From Rehmannia glutinosa (Eukaryota; Streptophyta; Magnoliopsida; Lamiales; Orobanchaceae), in contig CM071931.1 in the NCBI GenBank assembly GCA_016081115.2, positions 18,824,317-18,888,316 of the forward strand: a stretch of 64,000 bases of DNA, in the 5' to 3' direction. The translations under genes were made by a program, and so were the position numbers. Positions 45,010 to 59,500 of this stretch are shown one piece after another (positions within the stretch are counted from its first letter, which is position 1; each line of letters starts with the position of its first letter). The notes under the pieces are model-generated. The model saw only the letters and a list, made by a program, of their open reading frames with translations. It searched no databases and was not told the DNA's origin.

Positions 45010-48000
45010 CACCTAACAATTGAGCAATCAAATTTCAAATCTTCATATCTTGGAACCGTATAGGTCAAAACACCAATGCTTAAATGGTTCACAAATGGAT
45101 GCTTGTCAATTAAAAAGGGATCCCGGATCACGCCCCTAATTTGGGATTTTCCTATAAATCAAAGAAATAAAATCCTTGGTCCACAACATACCACAAGATG
45201 CTTATCCATCTTCTAATGGTAAAACCAACGTTGTCAATTTCAACTTTCTTAGTTTAACCTATATCCTCTTGGTTGGAGTATTCCAAAGCGGATGATGCTA
45301 TTTAATGTTTGTCATGCTATATTTTTGTAAGCAATCTCAGCCGCCAGTGTTCAAAACACATTTATTGAGCACGATTTCAGAAATTGGAAGAAAGTAAATA
45401 ATGGATCTCAAGTTATGTTCTTTTGAACCATGGGAAAATGTCCCCGCCACATTATAATTATGTGAAATATTATGATGATTTGCAAAATAATCTCAACATA
45501 TTGATACCTTTTTCAAAAGACAATCATCAAGAAATTGAGAATAACCGACTAAGACTAAAGATTTTGATTGATTCTATAAAATGGTTGACATTTCGGCGTT
45601 GTGCATATAGAGTCATGATGAAAGTCATGTTCAAGAATCGAGGAAACTTTATTGAAATATTTAGCATTCCCTGGTCTTATAATGACAATGTTCAAAAGCT
45701 TATTTTGGAGAATGCTCTAATGGTTACAAAGTATACATCCGCAAATATCAACAAGACATTCTACATATTCTTGCAAATAATATAAGAAAATGAAATTAGA
45801 GAAGAAATCGAGATGCCAAATTTTGCATTCTTATTGATGAAGCTCATGACAATTTAAAGAAAGAGGAAATGGCTTTTGTCTTGCAGCTTATTAGTAAAGA
45901 TGGTTTTGTTCAAGAAAGGTTCTTTGATATCGGTATGTTATGAGTACTTGCTATTACTTTGAAAAAAGGATTGAGACCGCTTGTCTGGCCATAACTCTTA
46001 CTTGCAAACATTCGAGGTCATGATATGATGGTGCTAGCAATATGCGTGGTGAATGGAATGGTTTGCAAGCTTTGTTTCTTAAAGAATGTCCTTATGCTTA
46101 CTATGTTCATTGCTTCGCCACAGCGCTGTTGCAACTAGCCTCGTCACGCTTTCAAGAGAAGTTATCCACATTTATGAGTTTTTCACACAATTGACCTTAT
46201 TGTAAAATATTGTTTGTACTTCATCCAAACGACATGATCAATTGCTAGAAGCTCAAGCAAATGAAATTTCAAGCAAGGTTGCACTGTGAACTTAAAACAG
46301 AAGAGGGGCAAATCAAGTTGGGGGATCTTACAGAGAGCGGGAGATACTGATGGGGTTCTCATTTTAATTCTATTTGAGCTTGATGACAAATTATTCTCCA
46401 AATTTACTTTGTGATTGAGAAGATTATTGATGAAGGACCACTTATGCACAAAGAGGTGATGCTTATCGATGCAAGTTGTGTCATGAATAACAAAGAACAC
46501 AAATACTATCGTTGATTCACAAGAATACCTAAGTATTGAACAAAAACAATAGAATTCTCAAAAGAATGTGTATTCCTTGAGAAGAGATAAATCTCAAAAC
46601 ATAATAATAGAACCTCCCTAAAAATAATAAAATAGCAGTATTTATGTGATTAAAATCCTACAACAATAAAATTCCTAACTATTGAAAACTCTTAAAAGCT
46701 AATAAAATACCTAATAAACTAATCTTATTAGATAATAAGATATTTTTAATTTTTATCTCCATCATTCTCTCCGGGTCAGACGATTCATCCTCGAATCAGA
46801 AGGAATTATCATTCACTAGAAGAATTATCAAACCATGGAGGGGCGAGGAGGATATATAAATTTTTCATCAATATCAGATTAAGGTTCCTAACAAAGAAGT
46901 TGTTAGTTTCCCCATCTACACTTGTCTTATACCCATTCGTTGCTTGTAACAACTTTCCATACAATTAAATTAGAATTTGTATATTAATTGCATAGTCAAG
47001 ATCCCATGCACTTATGAACTCCACAAGCGGTGTGATGAGAATGAACGAACATGCAAATTTACAATTATTTTACTTGCATGAAGAGCCACCATATGTCTTC
47101 ATGTGCTTCGGGTTCAATATTGCCAACATAGATGGTAGGTGGTCGTAGCCTTCAGTGAGTGCCGACCAGAAGGTTTGCCCAAAACCTGGTGGTACTCGGT
47201 TTGTCATCGCCCTCTTTAATAAACCAACTATTATCACAATTAGAGTTTCAATTGATTCAAAGACGGAGAAAAAACAAAATATTGGGCTTATCGGAGTTGA
47301 ATCTCCATCACTTATGTTGTTAGTAAAGTATTACAATCATTGAGTTTGTTTTCACATTACATTTTATGCATGAAATCATGGGAATCAAGAATGATTTTTC
47401 AAGCATTACAACTACACTCTCAAGATATCTGAATGCAACTTAATCTTGTTTCCACAACAAAATCACTTCTTCAAAAATTTAGAAATGGTGGACGGGATAC
47501 TTTATTTGAGATCACGAAACTTTTTCGTGGAAAACATGAGATTGAAATCCCATATGGACATGCGATATATTGTAGGCAGAGGCCGGTCGCCTCACAATCA
47601 AAATGTAATGATGGAGCATCATTTTTGAGCAGAGGTATTCTAAGCAAAGAATTGACTCTCAATTGCAAGAGTGAATAGTAGATTCAATGAGAAATCAAGT
47701 GGAGCTTCTAACTTTAAGCTCTTCTTTCGATCCTAGTAAACAATTATATGTCATTCAACATTGAAAGCATATGGAAGCTAGCATTGAAGTTTTATCCATG
47801 AGATTTCACGAGCAAGAACATGGTCATTTGAAGTTCCAATAAGGGGCCATTATGAGCTTCATATATCCACTCATCCGCATTTTCAATGTGTTCTTACAAT
47901 TTCTCATTATGTCAAAGATTGACTAAAACCAAGAAAGTCTAAAGCTAATCACTTGATTGATCGATTAATTAGCCTTGTATTAACTCTTCCCAAGATCTAC

Positions 48001-48370
48001 AAATAACTAGAGAGAGCTTTTTCAAACAATGAAAAGAATCAAAACAAGATCAAGCAAAATGGACGATGCGACTTTCTTTCGCATGATGACTTAGTTATTT
48101 ACATTGAGAAAGAAATCGCCAATACTTTTAGCACAAAGATTCTATAATAACCGAGTTTGAATCAATGAAAAATATCGTGTACAATTTTCTTAGATTCAAA
48201 TAATTATTATAAGTAAATTCTATGATGTTTCTTTTGGTTTTTAGTTGTGCATTAAACTCACAAATCTTGTATTTCTAAATATTTGGTATAAATAAATGCC
48301 TCCAAGACGCTTGTTTTTGTTTTTTTCTCCACCCTCCCCCAAATGAAATTGGTCTAGCTCCCCTCGACTA
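45010..48370 (+). mobile_element. hAT transposon, second assembled copy
   Basis: The counterpart of 13680-17078. Readable pieces are 'NNRLRLKILIDSIKWLTF' near 45540-45592 and 'LIDEAHDNLKKEEMAF' near 45831-45880. The dimerisation region near 47950-48150 is more broken here than in the first copy, and the terminal repeat is degraded to TAGCTCCCCTCG near 48356. Confidence 0.78.
46467..47340 (-). mobile_element. LTR-element fragment inside the hAT, second assembled copy
   Basis: The LTR is at about 46467-46764 (minus strand, TGATGGAG start), with the polypurine tract and internal remnant following. The counterpart of 15176-16052. Confidence 0.6.
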
Positions 48371-48374
48371 GAGG

Positions 48375-49606
48375 TCTTAGGCAAGATAATATCGATGTCA
48401 ACATTAACTATTTGCCCAAGAGGATTAGAGGGGGAGGGATCCCTAATTTGAAGAATGGGCCTTAATTTATGTCCATGTTATCCTTAGAATGAGCGAGAAT
48501 GGGATAATAATCACTCTATGCGGAAATTAGTATCAACAGACTTTGACAGTTCTTAGATCAACCAATCTGTGACATCGAACCAAATGATCAGTTTTAGTAG
48601 GTTCATCCTAGAAGTGAGGGAAGTATGAGCTTGAGGAGGAATTTTTTAACCGTTTAGAGCATTTCCTACAAGTGTAGAAATTCTCAACAATATGACCAAG
48701 ATGAAAACAACAACTAATTTTGTGGTTTGACTCATACACAACTTTATTCTCTAGTAGTATAATTAATACTAATGAGATTGAGTCCTTTCAAAGTAATGTC
48801 ATATCAACCCATATACAAACACGAGCCACAAAGAGCTTGGTTTGCAAAGCAATACTATGGTCTATTTGAATTGATTGACCAATCATCCGGCAATAAGCAC
48901 ATAAAGCAAATGAATAGGCAACCTAGGGAATTTAATCGAGATGGGGGTAATAGATAATTCATGAGTTGGAGAAAATTGAGGGCGCCATTTGATTATACGC
49001 ATAGCTAGACTTGGATAGACTATACAAGTTTGAGCCATATCTTATTAAAATCTTCGATGCTCAATTTGAGTAAGACATGCTAAAATTAAGACCATCGACC
49101 TTGAAGTACCTTTCAATTTCAAACCAAAGCAACATTTATTTAAAGGTTGTTAATTGGTGACACCCCATGAGAAAACTTACCAACCGGGTTGAGCAAGTTC
49201 CACTTCTCAAATTTAACTTGAGTTTCACCTGAAAATGAGATGACTTCCTTATCTCCTTCATGTATAATTGTCCCAACCGTGAGCCAATTTAGTAGAAAAC
49301 GATTTGGAATTCATGGGTGTTGAAGAAATATTACCAGTTAGAGCAAAGAATAAATGTCCGAGGACCCAAAGGGAAAAGTGTTAGAGGTTTAGAAGTATGT
49401 TTTGGTATTTGAGATGAACGATTTAAAGGTGAATTGGGGTCGATACCAACAAAGGTTGAAATTCGGGAAATTATCCAAATTAGGGGGAAGTGAAACGAAT
49501 CCATCATGAGTGTATGAGTTTGAAAGAACTTTAACTCTATGGCTAAAATTGGGGGAAGGATTGAGAATCCAATAGAACAGAGGCGGTAGCGGCAATCATT
49601 TCCATG
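48375..49606 (-). pseudogene. DUF4283/zinc-knuckle pseudogene, second assembled copy
   Basis: The counterpart of 17095-18327. It starts with the same ATG at about 49606. 'HRVKVLSNSYTHDGF' is readable in one frame near 49500-49545. It is broken by many indels, partly different from those of the first copy. Confidence 0.65.
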
Positions 49607-50131
49607 GAGAATTACTTGAAATTAGGTATACCAAATTTATCTCTACCCAAGTTTCAAGATATCTCAAAAGATAAGCAAACAAAAACAAAATTGAAATGGA
49701 GAATGAAGATCGAGGTGAAGATTTTAAGAGATGATATAATAATCTTTCAAAACTCGTCACCAAAGTATGGAATCGACGAGGATTGCAAAATCTCATTCAT
49801 GTTTTTTTCTCTCCGCAATTTTCCATTGTATCATGGTAATACTTCCAAAATTCGAAAATACCACGATCAATTCTAAGCAATACCTAATTAGGGATATTGT
49901 TTGCATGACAATAGGCAAGAAATATATCATTTAAAAAAACTCTTCCTTCTATATATAAATTTAGGTGATGAAAATCCTTAATATGTGATTAGTTGTGAAA
50001 TAATTTTGCAAAATTTCGCTCAAACATGTGATTGCTTGTGAAATTTTGTTTATTCTTACTTTTCCAATCGTTAATCATATCAAATTATATTTTTACTCAA
50101 AAGCATCACATCTACTATCATCATTACACAA
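49607..50131. other. Intergenic, no gene seen
   Basis: The counterpart of 18328-18862. AT-rich. Confidence 0.45.
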
Positions 50132-53100
50132 TGTAAAAAAGATGGATATCCTTAATTGATTTCTCAATCTTTTGGTAATGTCAATCTGAATCGATTGTTG
50201 ATTCTTAGAGTAAATCAGAATGGTTAAGCTAGAAAGCCAACCAAATTCCTTCTATCATGGGATCTAAATGAGATATGATTCTAGATATGTTCTTTATTTA
50301 GTGAAAGAGTTTATATATAAGTGTACTTGTATCATTTTATCAATAGAAAAAGATAACAAGTTTATTCCATATATTCTCAATGTCTCTTAATCTATCTTTC
50401 TTCTCACTATACTGCACTGCAGAGCCATAATTGTTTTAGAATTACATTGACCAAGCATTCAGTTAAGTTATGCTCCAAAAGAAGAGCAGAGTGATGGTTG
50501 GTGAGGCTCAAGAAAATCGTTCTTGATGCATAAAAAACCAAGAATTTGGGACCCAAAAAGTGGTCGAATTCTTTTCTAGTGCAAAGATAAATGAGTTCTT
50601 TCAATGAACAAATTGATAGCTTTGATCAATTCCTAAAAAGCTAAAATCCAATTCGACACTTGGTATTCCTAATTTTTATTGGCTCAAACAGTAGAAATCC
50701 CATAGCCCTATTTGGTGTCTTGAATTATGCTCAAGGATCATTGACTCGGAGCTTCTAATCATATGACTAGCCTATCAAATTTATTTGTCTCATACATTCC
50801 ATGTTCGGTAATGAGAAAGTTAGAATTATGATGGTAGTTTTTCACCTATTGCAAAGGCTTAGTAAAGCTTTCTCAAAATATTAACCTTCGACAATACTTC
50901 ATGTCCCTAAACTCTCTTGCAACTTGTTATCCGTCAAAGAAACTCTCAAAGGATTCTAATTTGTCATGTTACCTTTTTTTTAATCTCATTGTTTTTGCAC
51001 CAAATTTCGGGAGATGATTGGCGAGTGCTAGAGAAATAAATGGACTCTACTATTTTAATGAGGATTTCTTAGGTAATAAAAAGAGCTCAAGGGCTTGGTA
51101 TTACTAGATCAACTTTTGTTTAAACAAATAATGCTATGGCGCTATAGACTAGGCCATCCTAGTTTTCTTATTTAAAACATTTGTTTCCTAAGTTGTTTAA
51201 AGGAGTTGATTGTGCTACATTTCAATGTGAAAATTGTCATTTATTTAAAGATCATCGCAATAAATTTGTGTCAAAACCTTATAGTCCTTCAAAACCATTC
51301 TATTTGATTCATAGTATTGTTTGGGGACCTTCAAAGGTTACCATTTTATCTGGAAAATGTGGTTTGTAACATTCATTGACGACCACACAAGATTATGTCA
51401 GGTTTCTTTGCTAAACAAAAAATCTAAAGTGGAAAAGCTTTCCAAAGTTTTTGTTACATGATTGAAACTCAATTCAAAACAAAAATTTCTATTCTTCGAT
51501 CTGATAATGAAACATAGTACTTTAATGAGTGTTTGGGATAGTTTTTGAAGAAAAAAGGCATTTTACATCAATCAACGTGTCGTGAAACTCCCCAAAGAAA
51601 TGGTATTGCTTGAGAGAAAAATAGACATCTACTTGAAGTAGCTAGAGCTATTATGTTCTCCATGTATATTCCAAAAGACCACTCGGGGAGATGTTTTAAC
51701 CACCACTTACTTGATTAACAGAATGCCAACTAGTGTTTTGAAATTTCAAACACCTTTGGATACTCTAAAAAGATATTTTCCAACATCTCGTTTATACTCA
51801 AATTTACCTTTAAAAGTATTTGGGTACACTTGTTTTGTTTACATTCCCCAAAGTGTTCGATCAAAATTGGATCCTAAAGTGAAAAATGTGTATTCATGGG
51901 ATATTCCCCAAATAAAAAGGGATACAAGTGTTTTAATCCTTTAACAAAGAAAACTCATATAAGTATGGATGTCTCTTTTATAGAAAATCAACTATATTTC
52001 AGCAAAAATCATCTTCAGGGGGAGAATAACAAGGAAGAAGATAATTCTTGAAAGATTTATGAACCACTACCAACTTTATTTGATTCTCCTATTTTTTCTG
52101 ATAAACAAACTAAGGAGACCAGTTTTCAATATAATGAAAATGAGGATCAACTTAGTCAACCAAAGGTCGAGCATTGTTCAACTTGAAACAAGAGAAGAAT
52201 TACTAGAAACGACACAACGCAATCCAAACTCGAGTTTCGGTTTATACTCAAGAAAACCTCATAAAAATGGTGCATTCAATTATTCCTCTAGCATCAAGTA
52301 AATAAGAACCTTCAAGGATGGTCCTCTTCTCACTCAAAGTTAATCCAACACTTGCTCATTTATATTCATCCAAGAAAACATCAAATGTTGATTTATAAAA
52401 ATGCCATTAGAAAAGGAGTAAGATCTTGTACCCAAGATCATCCTATTGCTAATTATTTGTCTTACCAAACATATCCTCCATAGAGAATTCTTATCAAGTA
52501 CCAAGATGTATCGAGGATGCTCCGGATTGAAAGTTAACGATTATGGAGGAAGTGAATCTTGAGAAGGAATAATCCAAACTCGAGTTTGTGTTTATACTCA
52601 AGAAAACTCATAAAAATGGTGCGATTCAATTATTCCTCAATCAAGTAAACGTAACCTTCAAGGATGTCCTCTTCTCTCAAAGTTAATCCAACACTTGCTC
52701 ATTTATATTCATCCATAGAAAACATCAAATGTTGATTTGTCCGACTGGATGTGCCCATTGCCATTAGAAAAGGAGTAAGATCTTGTACCCAAAGATCCTA
52801 TTGCTAATTATTTGTCTTACCAAAACATATCCAGGACCCATAGAGAATTCTTATCAAAGATTTCTAACCTGTATGTACCAAGGTGTATTCAGGATGCTCT
52901 ATGTAATTCGGATTGAAAGTTAGCGATTATGGAGGAAGTGAATGCTCTTGAGAAGAGTGGGACTTGGGAGATTGTTCAATTATCGAGAGGCAAGGCCACC
53001 GTAGGGTACAAATGGGTCTTCACCGTGAAGTGTAGAGTTGATGGAAGCATTTAGAGGTACAAGGCAAAACTTGTTGCCAAAGGATTCACTCAAACATATG

Positions 53101-54690
53101 GTATTGACTACCAAGAGACATTTGCTCCAGCTTATAAAATAAACTCAATAAGAGTACTACTCTCTTTAGTTGTGAACTCGAGGCCTTTATATCAACTCGA
53201 TGTAAAGAATGTTTTTCTTAACGGTGACCTAAAAAAGAAGAAGTATTTATGGATCTTCCACCGGATTTGAAGAGAAGCTTGGGAGGAACAAGGTATGCAA
53301 ACTAAAAAAAAATCATTGTATGGCCTTAAACAATCTCCAAGAGCATGGTTTGAAAGATTGGAAGCGGCAAAGAAGAGTTATGGTTATACTCAAAGCCAAG
53401 CTCGATCACACGATGTTCTACAAATACTCAAGAGATGGTAAAATAGCTATTTTCATAGTGTATGTGGATGACATCATAGTGATGACCCACGGTGATGATA
53501 TGGCGGAGATTGAAGAATTAAAGAAAAACCTTGCACGTGTATTTGAAATCAAAGATCCGGGAATTCTAAAATATTTTCTAATGATGGAATTTGCACGATC
53601 AAAGGAAGGTATTTTTGTTAATCAAAGAAAGTATATATTAGATTTACTTGATGAAACAGGCATGTTGGGATGTCGGATATTTGAAACCCCAATAGAGCCT
53701 AATTTGAGACTACAACTCTTGAAAGTGATGATGTGATAGATAAAGAGAAATACCAAAGGCTTGTGGGTAAGCTTATCTATATGTTACATACTCGGCCTGA
53801 TATAGCTTTCGTTGTGAGTGTGGTGAGTCAATTTATGCATTCACTTGGTCCAGACATTTTGAAGATGCCCATAGAATATTGAGGTACCTAGAGGGGACAC
53901 CGGAAAGGGATTACTTTTTGAAACAAGGACATCTCCGGATGGAAGCCTATACGGATCAGATTAGGCGGGAAGTACTACGGACGATTTAAGGTCAACTTTA
54001 GGCTATTGCACCTTTGTGGGTGGTAACCTTGTCACTTGGAGAGCAAAAAACAAAATGTGGTAGCTAGAAAGTGAGTTTCATTCGAAGAGCTCGTGGAATA
54101 TGTGAAATGATATGGATAAAGAGAATATTAGAGGACTTGAAGATCATCACTCCTTTTCCAATTAAAGTCTCATGTGACAATAAAGTTGCGATCTCTATTG
54201 CTCACAACCTGGTCCTCCATGATAGAACGAAACATGTGGAAGTAGACAAACATTTCATCAAGGAGAAACTTGGAAATAGAATAATCGCATGCCATATATT
54301 CCAACAATTGATCTTGCGGATGTTCTAACGAAAGGGTTGCATAAAAAGCAATTTGAAAGTCTTATTAGCAAGCTTGCCATGAAAGATATATTCATGCCAC
54401 TGAGGGGAGTGTAGAAAAAGATGGATATCCTTAGTTGATTTCCCAATCTTTATGGTAATGTCAATGAATCGACATCGATTCTTAGGAGTAAATCAGAATG
54501 GTTAAGCTAGGAAAGTCAACAAATCCCTTCTATCATGGAATTCAGAAATGAGACGATTTTGTAGATATGTTCTATCATGGCATTATTTAAGTGTACTTGT
54601 ATCATTTTATCAATAGAAAAAGATAACAAGTTTATTCCATATATTCTCAATGTCTCTTAATCTATCTTTCTTTCTCAAATTTTATATACA
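50132..54690 (+). mobile_element. Ty1/copia element A, second assembled copy
   Basis: The 5' LTR is at 50132 to about 50411 and the 3' LTR at 54410-54690, with pol between. This version keeps 'YVDDIIV' at the reverse transcriptase active site (about 53461-53481, then an extra TGACCCAC-type insert before 'GDDMAEIEEL') and an RNase H tail 'DRTKHVEVDKHFIKEKL' near 54223-54275. The first copy reads YVND and is shifted at those points. The integrase-RT linker shows a partly collapsed tandem duplication at about 52.2-52.95 kb. Confidence 0.85.
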
Positions 54691-55077
54691 ATCATATCAC
54701 AAATACACTATTTACTCTCTTATTTTTCCAATCATCATATATAGTGTTTTATCTCTTATTTTTTCAGTCATCAATCACATCAAAAAATATCATCATATCA
54801 ACCATCATCATCACGATTCCATTTTATATATCTAATTACACCCTCAAAGTTCATTCTCATTTTTACTAATATAATTTTTCGCACTATTCTCTTCTAATAT
54901 AAACACAAGGTCAACCATTAAGATTGCTATTTGACAACTGTGGATATGAAATGAGAATATAATGATTAAAGGTGATGTGATAAAAATACTGAAATAACGA
55001 TTTGATATAATTGGTAGTTAAAAATATGTGAGCGGGTGAATAATAAAATTTTGATGACACTTTGTAGTTTGTAATAG

Positions 55078-55805
55078 GGATAAATTCACTTTTGGTACCC
55101 AAAGTATTAGCGGTTTTCACTTTTGGTACCCGCTTTTTGGGGCTTATCATTATTAGTACCCAACGTTTCAAAATTCACTCATTTTTGACACATTCCGTTA
55201 GTCAACCGTTAAAGACTAACGATTGACCGGCCGGAGTCGGAGCAATGTTGGATGGGGGTGGTGAATTCTGACTCAAAATTTTATCCTGAGCAACTTTGTC
55301 TTCTTGGTCGGAGGCCAATTCGGCCGGCAACACGGAGATACGGGCCCCTAAAAGTCGAAAACTCGATTTTAAGATCCCCTTTTGTGCGTTTTTGGTTCGG
55401 GGGGCAAATCGGACCAATTGAGGAATGGGCTTTGTGCGCCTTAAGATGATGAAGACGATGGTATGCTCAATTTTAGATTTGGGGAAGTATCTTGGATGGA
55501 ATTTAGCTTTGAATTAAACTTTGGATTTTTTGAATTATCAATTGGCATCGGAGACGAACTCAAATCATGAAATTGGCCCTTTGGTTATTATAGGACTTGA
55601 GATACGCTCAAAATGAGTGGTTGCACGACACTGGGGTCGCCGAAATCGCTCCCGAGACGCGTGAAGCATGCGCCAACCTGCTTCTGATTGGTCAACTGTT
55701 AGTCACGGTTGACTAACGGAATGGCCAAAAATTAGTCTTTAATGGTTGAATAATGATAAAAAAATGTGCCAAAAATGAGTGAATTTTGAAACGTGAATTT
55801 ATCCC
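55078..55805. mobile_element. Mutator-like fold-back element, second assembled copy, with 9-base target duplication
   Basis: It starts GGGATAAATTCACTTTTGG and ends GTGAATTTATCCC. TTTGTAATA lies directly before (55069-55077) and directly after (55806-55814). About 120 bases of the left arm (including GTTAGTCAACCGTTAAAGAC) recur inverted near 55690-55800, but the right arm is shorter than in the first copy and contains a rearranged TAATGATAAAAAAATGTG. Confidence 0.8.
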
Positions 55806-56397
55806 TTTGTAATAATGACTTGATTTTTCGAAAAATGGGTAGATGTGATAGTGTAAAAAACGTTTGAGGAAAAAGTGAGTGAGTGAAAAATATATTTTTG
55901 TGAAATTTGGTAGACAAATCTCAATTTGAGTTAAACAAGTTTCTCTAGCAGAATAAAATGAATTTTTTTTGTAGGCAATTGCAACCTAAGATTGATTGTC
56001 TTACACACATATCAATTTAGGATAACACTTCTAAATCACAATACTTGTATCGTCAGGGCGATTGATCCGGATTCGATCTCATACGGATGTGTGTCCCTTC
56101 CCCTACTTTAAAAAAAAAAACACTTTTTGAATAACATCGTAGTTTACATCAGTTTTTGTGGTACCTGCTGGCAAAACTATCATTCATGGGGATAACTCAA
56201 TTCCAAGGGAGGTTCCACATAATGGGGGGCACATCATAATAATGCGTTCAATTCAAGCAAGTGCGTTATGTGGACCATAAAAACCAAATTACTCAAATAG
56301 AATGTTCGATATTCAAGATAACGCAAAATAAGGAGAGCGACAAAATTCCAACAAAACAACTCCCCTAACATGGCATAAGCCATTTTCGCGACCACTT

Positions 56398-56403
56398 TTT
56401 ATT
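56398..56403 (-). terminator. Possible poly(A) signal, second aminopeptidase copy
   Basis: AATAAA on the minus strand, 105 bases past the stop at 56508. Same position as in the first copy. Confidence 0.4.
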
Positions 56404-56507
56404 CTTGTAGGAAAAGCATGTTCAACCAAGAATGAATTTCCAAATCTTGATCGATTTTACTTTACAGATAGGTATCGTCCCTCTTGGGAGAACCACGGAA
56501 GCTGGAA

Positions 56508-59500
56508 TTAAGACGAGTTCTTTAAGACCCATTCGACGAGTGTTGGAATACCAAATCCGGTCGCGTTTTTCTTCTTATCGTTCCAGACTGGGCCAGCCAT
56601 GTCTATATGCATCCACTGGACCTTCTCATCGACAAACTGCAGAAGAAACAATTATTTGCTAAATGTATTACAAAAACCTAATTAAGTTCTGTATTTGATT
56701 AACAGATACACCTCAAAAAGGTACAATCTATAAAATAGAAACAAATATCAAGGGGTGTTGGTAATTTTGAAAAGGGTGAGGCTATTCACAACCCCAAAAC
56801 CTATCAACACACCCCATAAATTTAGACAAAAATGTCTTCCCCTAAAATGACTAAAATACCCTAACCCAAAAATACTCAACACACACAAAAACAGGGGCCA
56901 TGGCAAGCGGTGGCCCCACACGCACACACCCGGCAGCAGCCAATCAGCCATGTCACAAACGCATAAACACACAAATACAGGCCTGAAATGGAGAGGATGG
57001 GGAAGAAAGAGGGGTGGCGGCCTGACCGGCCTCTCTTTCTTTGATTTTTCCTCCTTTCCTCTTTTCCCCCATTCTTTTTTTCCCCCTTCATTCCGTGTTA
57101 TGAGTTTTTGAGGGAAAACTTGATGCATTAACAATAACGAAAATTTATTGCATGAAAAATTCTAAACCATGAGCTTCTATAAGACTTGTGGAGAAATGAT
57201 TTCCTATTATGTATCGAGAGGAATTTGCAATTGCCGTCAGTAATTAATCCAAGAGAATGGGGAGATGATAGAGAGATCGGGGATGGCTTTGGAGAAAAAG
57301 AAAGATCTGGTGCATGATGTTTTTTTAATGGGTCTCTGGTGCATGAATTTAATTTTTATGGGGAGATGATAGAGAGATCGGGGATGGCTTTGGAGAAAAA
57401 GAAAGATCTGGTGCATGATTTTTTTTTTTTTTTTTTTTATGGGTCTCTGGTGCATGAATTTAAGTTTGATAGGTTGCTGTTGAATGACAGGTGTGAGAAA
57501 GGAACTACATTTTATTAGCTTGAGCTATTTGAAGTAAAATATTATTAGTATATTGATGATAAAGAGGATTATGAGTGAAGTGCTGAAAAATAATCAATCT
57601 CCATGATCAAATGCGAACAAAGAGTACAACTTTGAATTATGTAAGCATCGAATATAGATAACACACTCTGTTTCCAAGATTTGGTGTTTATGTTTTGGGG
57701 GTTTAATTAGGGGAAGGGTAAATTGGAGAATGCTAGGGGGTGTACTAAGTAAATATATTATTTTTTAAAAAAAATGTGGGGTGCATTAAGAAGGGGGTGT
57801 ATTGATAGGTTTTGGAGGTGTTAATAGCGGCTCCCTTTTGAAAAATAGTTGGGTTCTTTAGTAATTGACCATAATTTTTATGCATAATTTTGACCCTGAC
57901 ATTCAAAATCATATTAGCTCAATTCCATTATTTCCTTGATCAAAAGCTTCTGCTTTCTTCCCACAGCTGGATGAAAAATCATCCACTTCATTAATAAAGG
58001 TATAAGAATAGCATGCACCCACCGAGGCATATAGTGCAGACCGAAATAATGCCACACTTGTTCCAACTTCGACTGAAAAATCAGTTAAGTTGGTAGACCA
58101 CTTGATGGAGAACATAACTATTTAAAAAAAAAAAGCTAGAACATAACTAGATAACGCATTAACGCGCTCCAATAAGGGGCAGAAAAATGGGAAAAAGAGG
58201 GTCCCAAAAAGCTTTTACCTGCTTCAAGAAAAGAGCTGCAGTGATGGCACCACCTTGACGACCACCTGTATTGACCATATCAGCCACTCCCGATTTCATG
58301 GATTCCCAGTAACTTTCCTCCAAAGGCATCCTCCAAAGTTTTTCCCCACTGACCTCTGAGGCTCCAAGTACCTCTTTTGCCAGGTCATCACTAGGTGTAA
58401 AAACACCTGTTTTTTGAATGTTAAAAGGAAACAGTCAGCAAAGGATATCTAAGTTCCATTAAATTTACATATATGTAATCAGGGTAAAAACAATTGAATC
58501 AATCGCCATGCAACAAAGTTATAGAAATTAATCAAAACGAAGATATATAAAAAAATCACCTACCAGCAATAGAGGGTCCAAGAGCAACAACACAGGCCCC
58601 AGTCAGAGTAGCCAGATCCACGATCTACACATTAATAAAGGTCTGTTAACATTCAACTTCAAAGTGAACTCCATAACAACTTCGAGATAATTGAACAATT
58701 TAAAGGTTTCGCTAGTGCATTTCTCTCAAATCCTCTTGACTATGAATGGAATATGATAAAATTAAATATGCAAAAATGAAAATTAGCTGATTCCATCTCC
58801 AATGTATAACATCCAGCTTTCAATTTCATAACTAATGGATATTGAATAACTAAGACTTTTCTCTGAAACTATACTGAGAACAAAATAGCCAAATACAGAT
58901 ATGAATTGGGAATATTGCTCATTTGAAGAATACACTTCATGAAATTATAGAATGGTTGTAGCCATGACAACTGAAAACCAAAAGAGTATCCAAAAACAAG
59001 ATGTTGCAAAGAGTGGAAAAGAAAATGCATCTTAGCGCACCTTCTCTACGCCCTGATTGCAAGCATATACCAACGCATCTGCAAGTGTCAGTCTACCTTC
59101 AGCATCTGTATTGTTTACCTAACATCGATGAACACAAAATATATCAAGAAGAGGAAAAGGGCAAAGTGGCATGTATCATTCAGTACAATCATATGAACAC
59201 TGCAAACAGATGGATTGCATCTTTCAATGTTTATTCCACGAGAAGATAAGAAAGAAGATCTTAAAGTATCAACGAGAGATCAATCCGATTTCGTTAAGAA
59301 TTTCCCAAGTATTTTGCTAATGTTGTCGATTTCGATCATTTAAGTAATTTTCTAGAAAATATTAAATTTATTATTTATTTGTAAGAACTTAATGCTTTTT
59401 AGAAAGACCTTTTCTTGTTAGGAATCGATCTTGAATTAATTACTTAAGTCTATTCCTAGTTGGAAAATAATTTTCTTAATCCTTATTTAAGTTCTTCAAT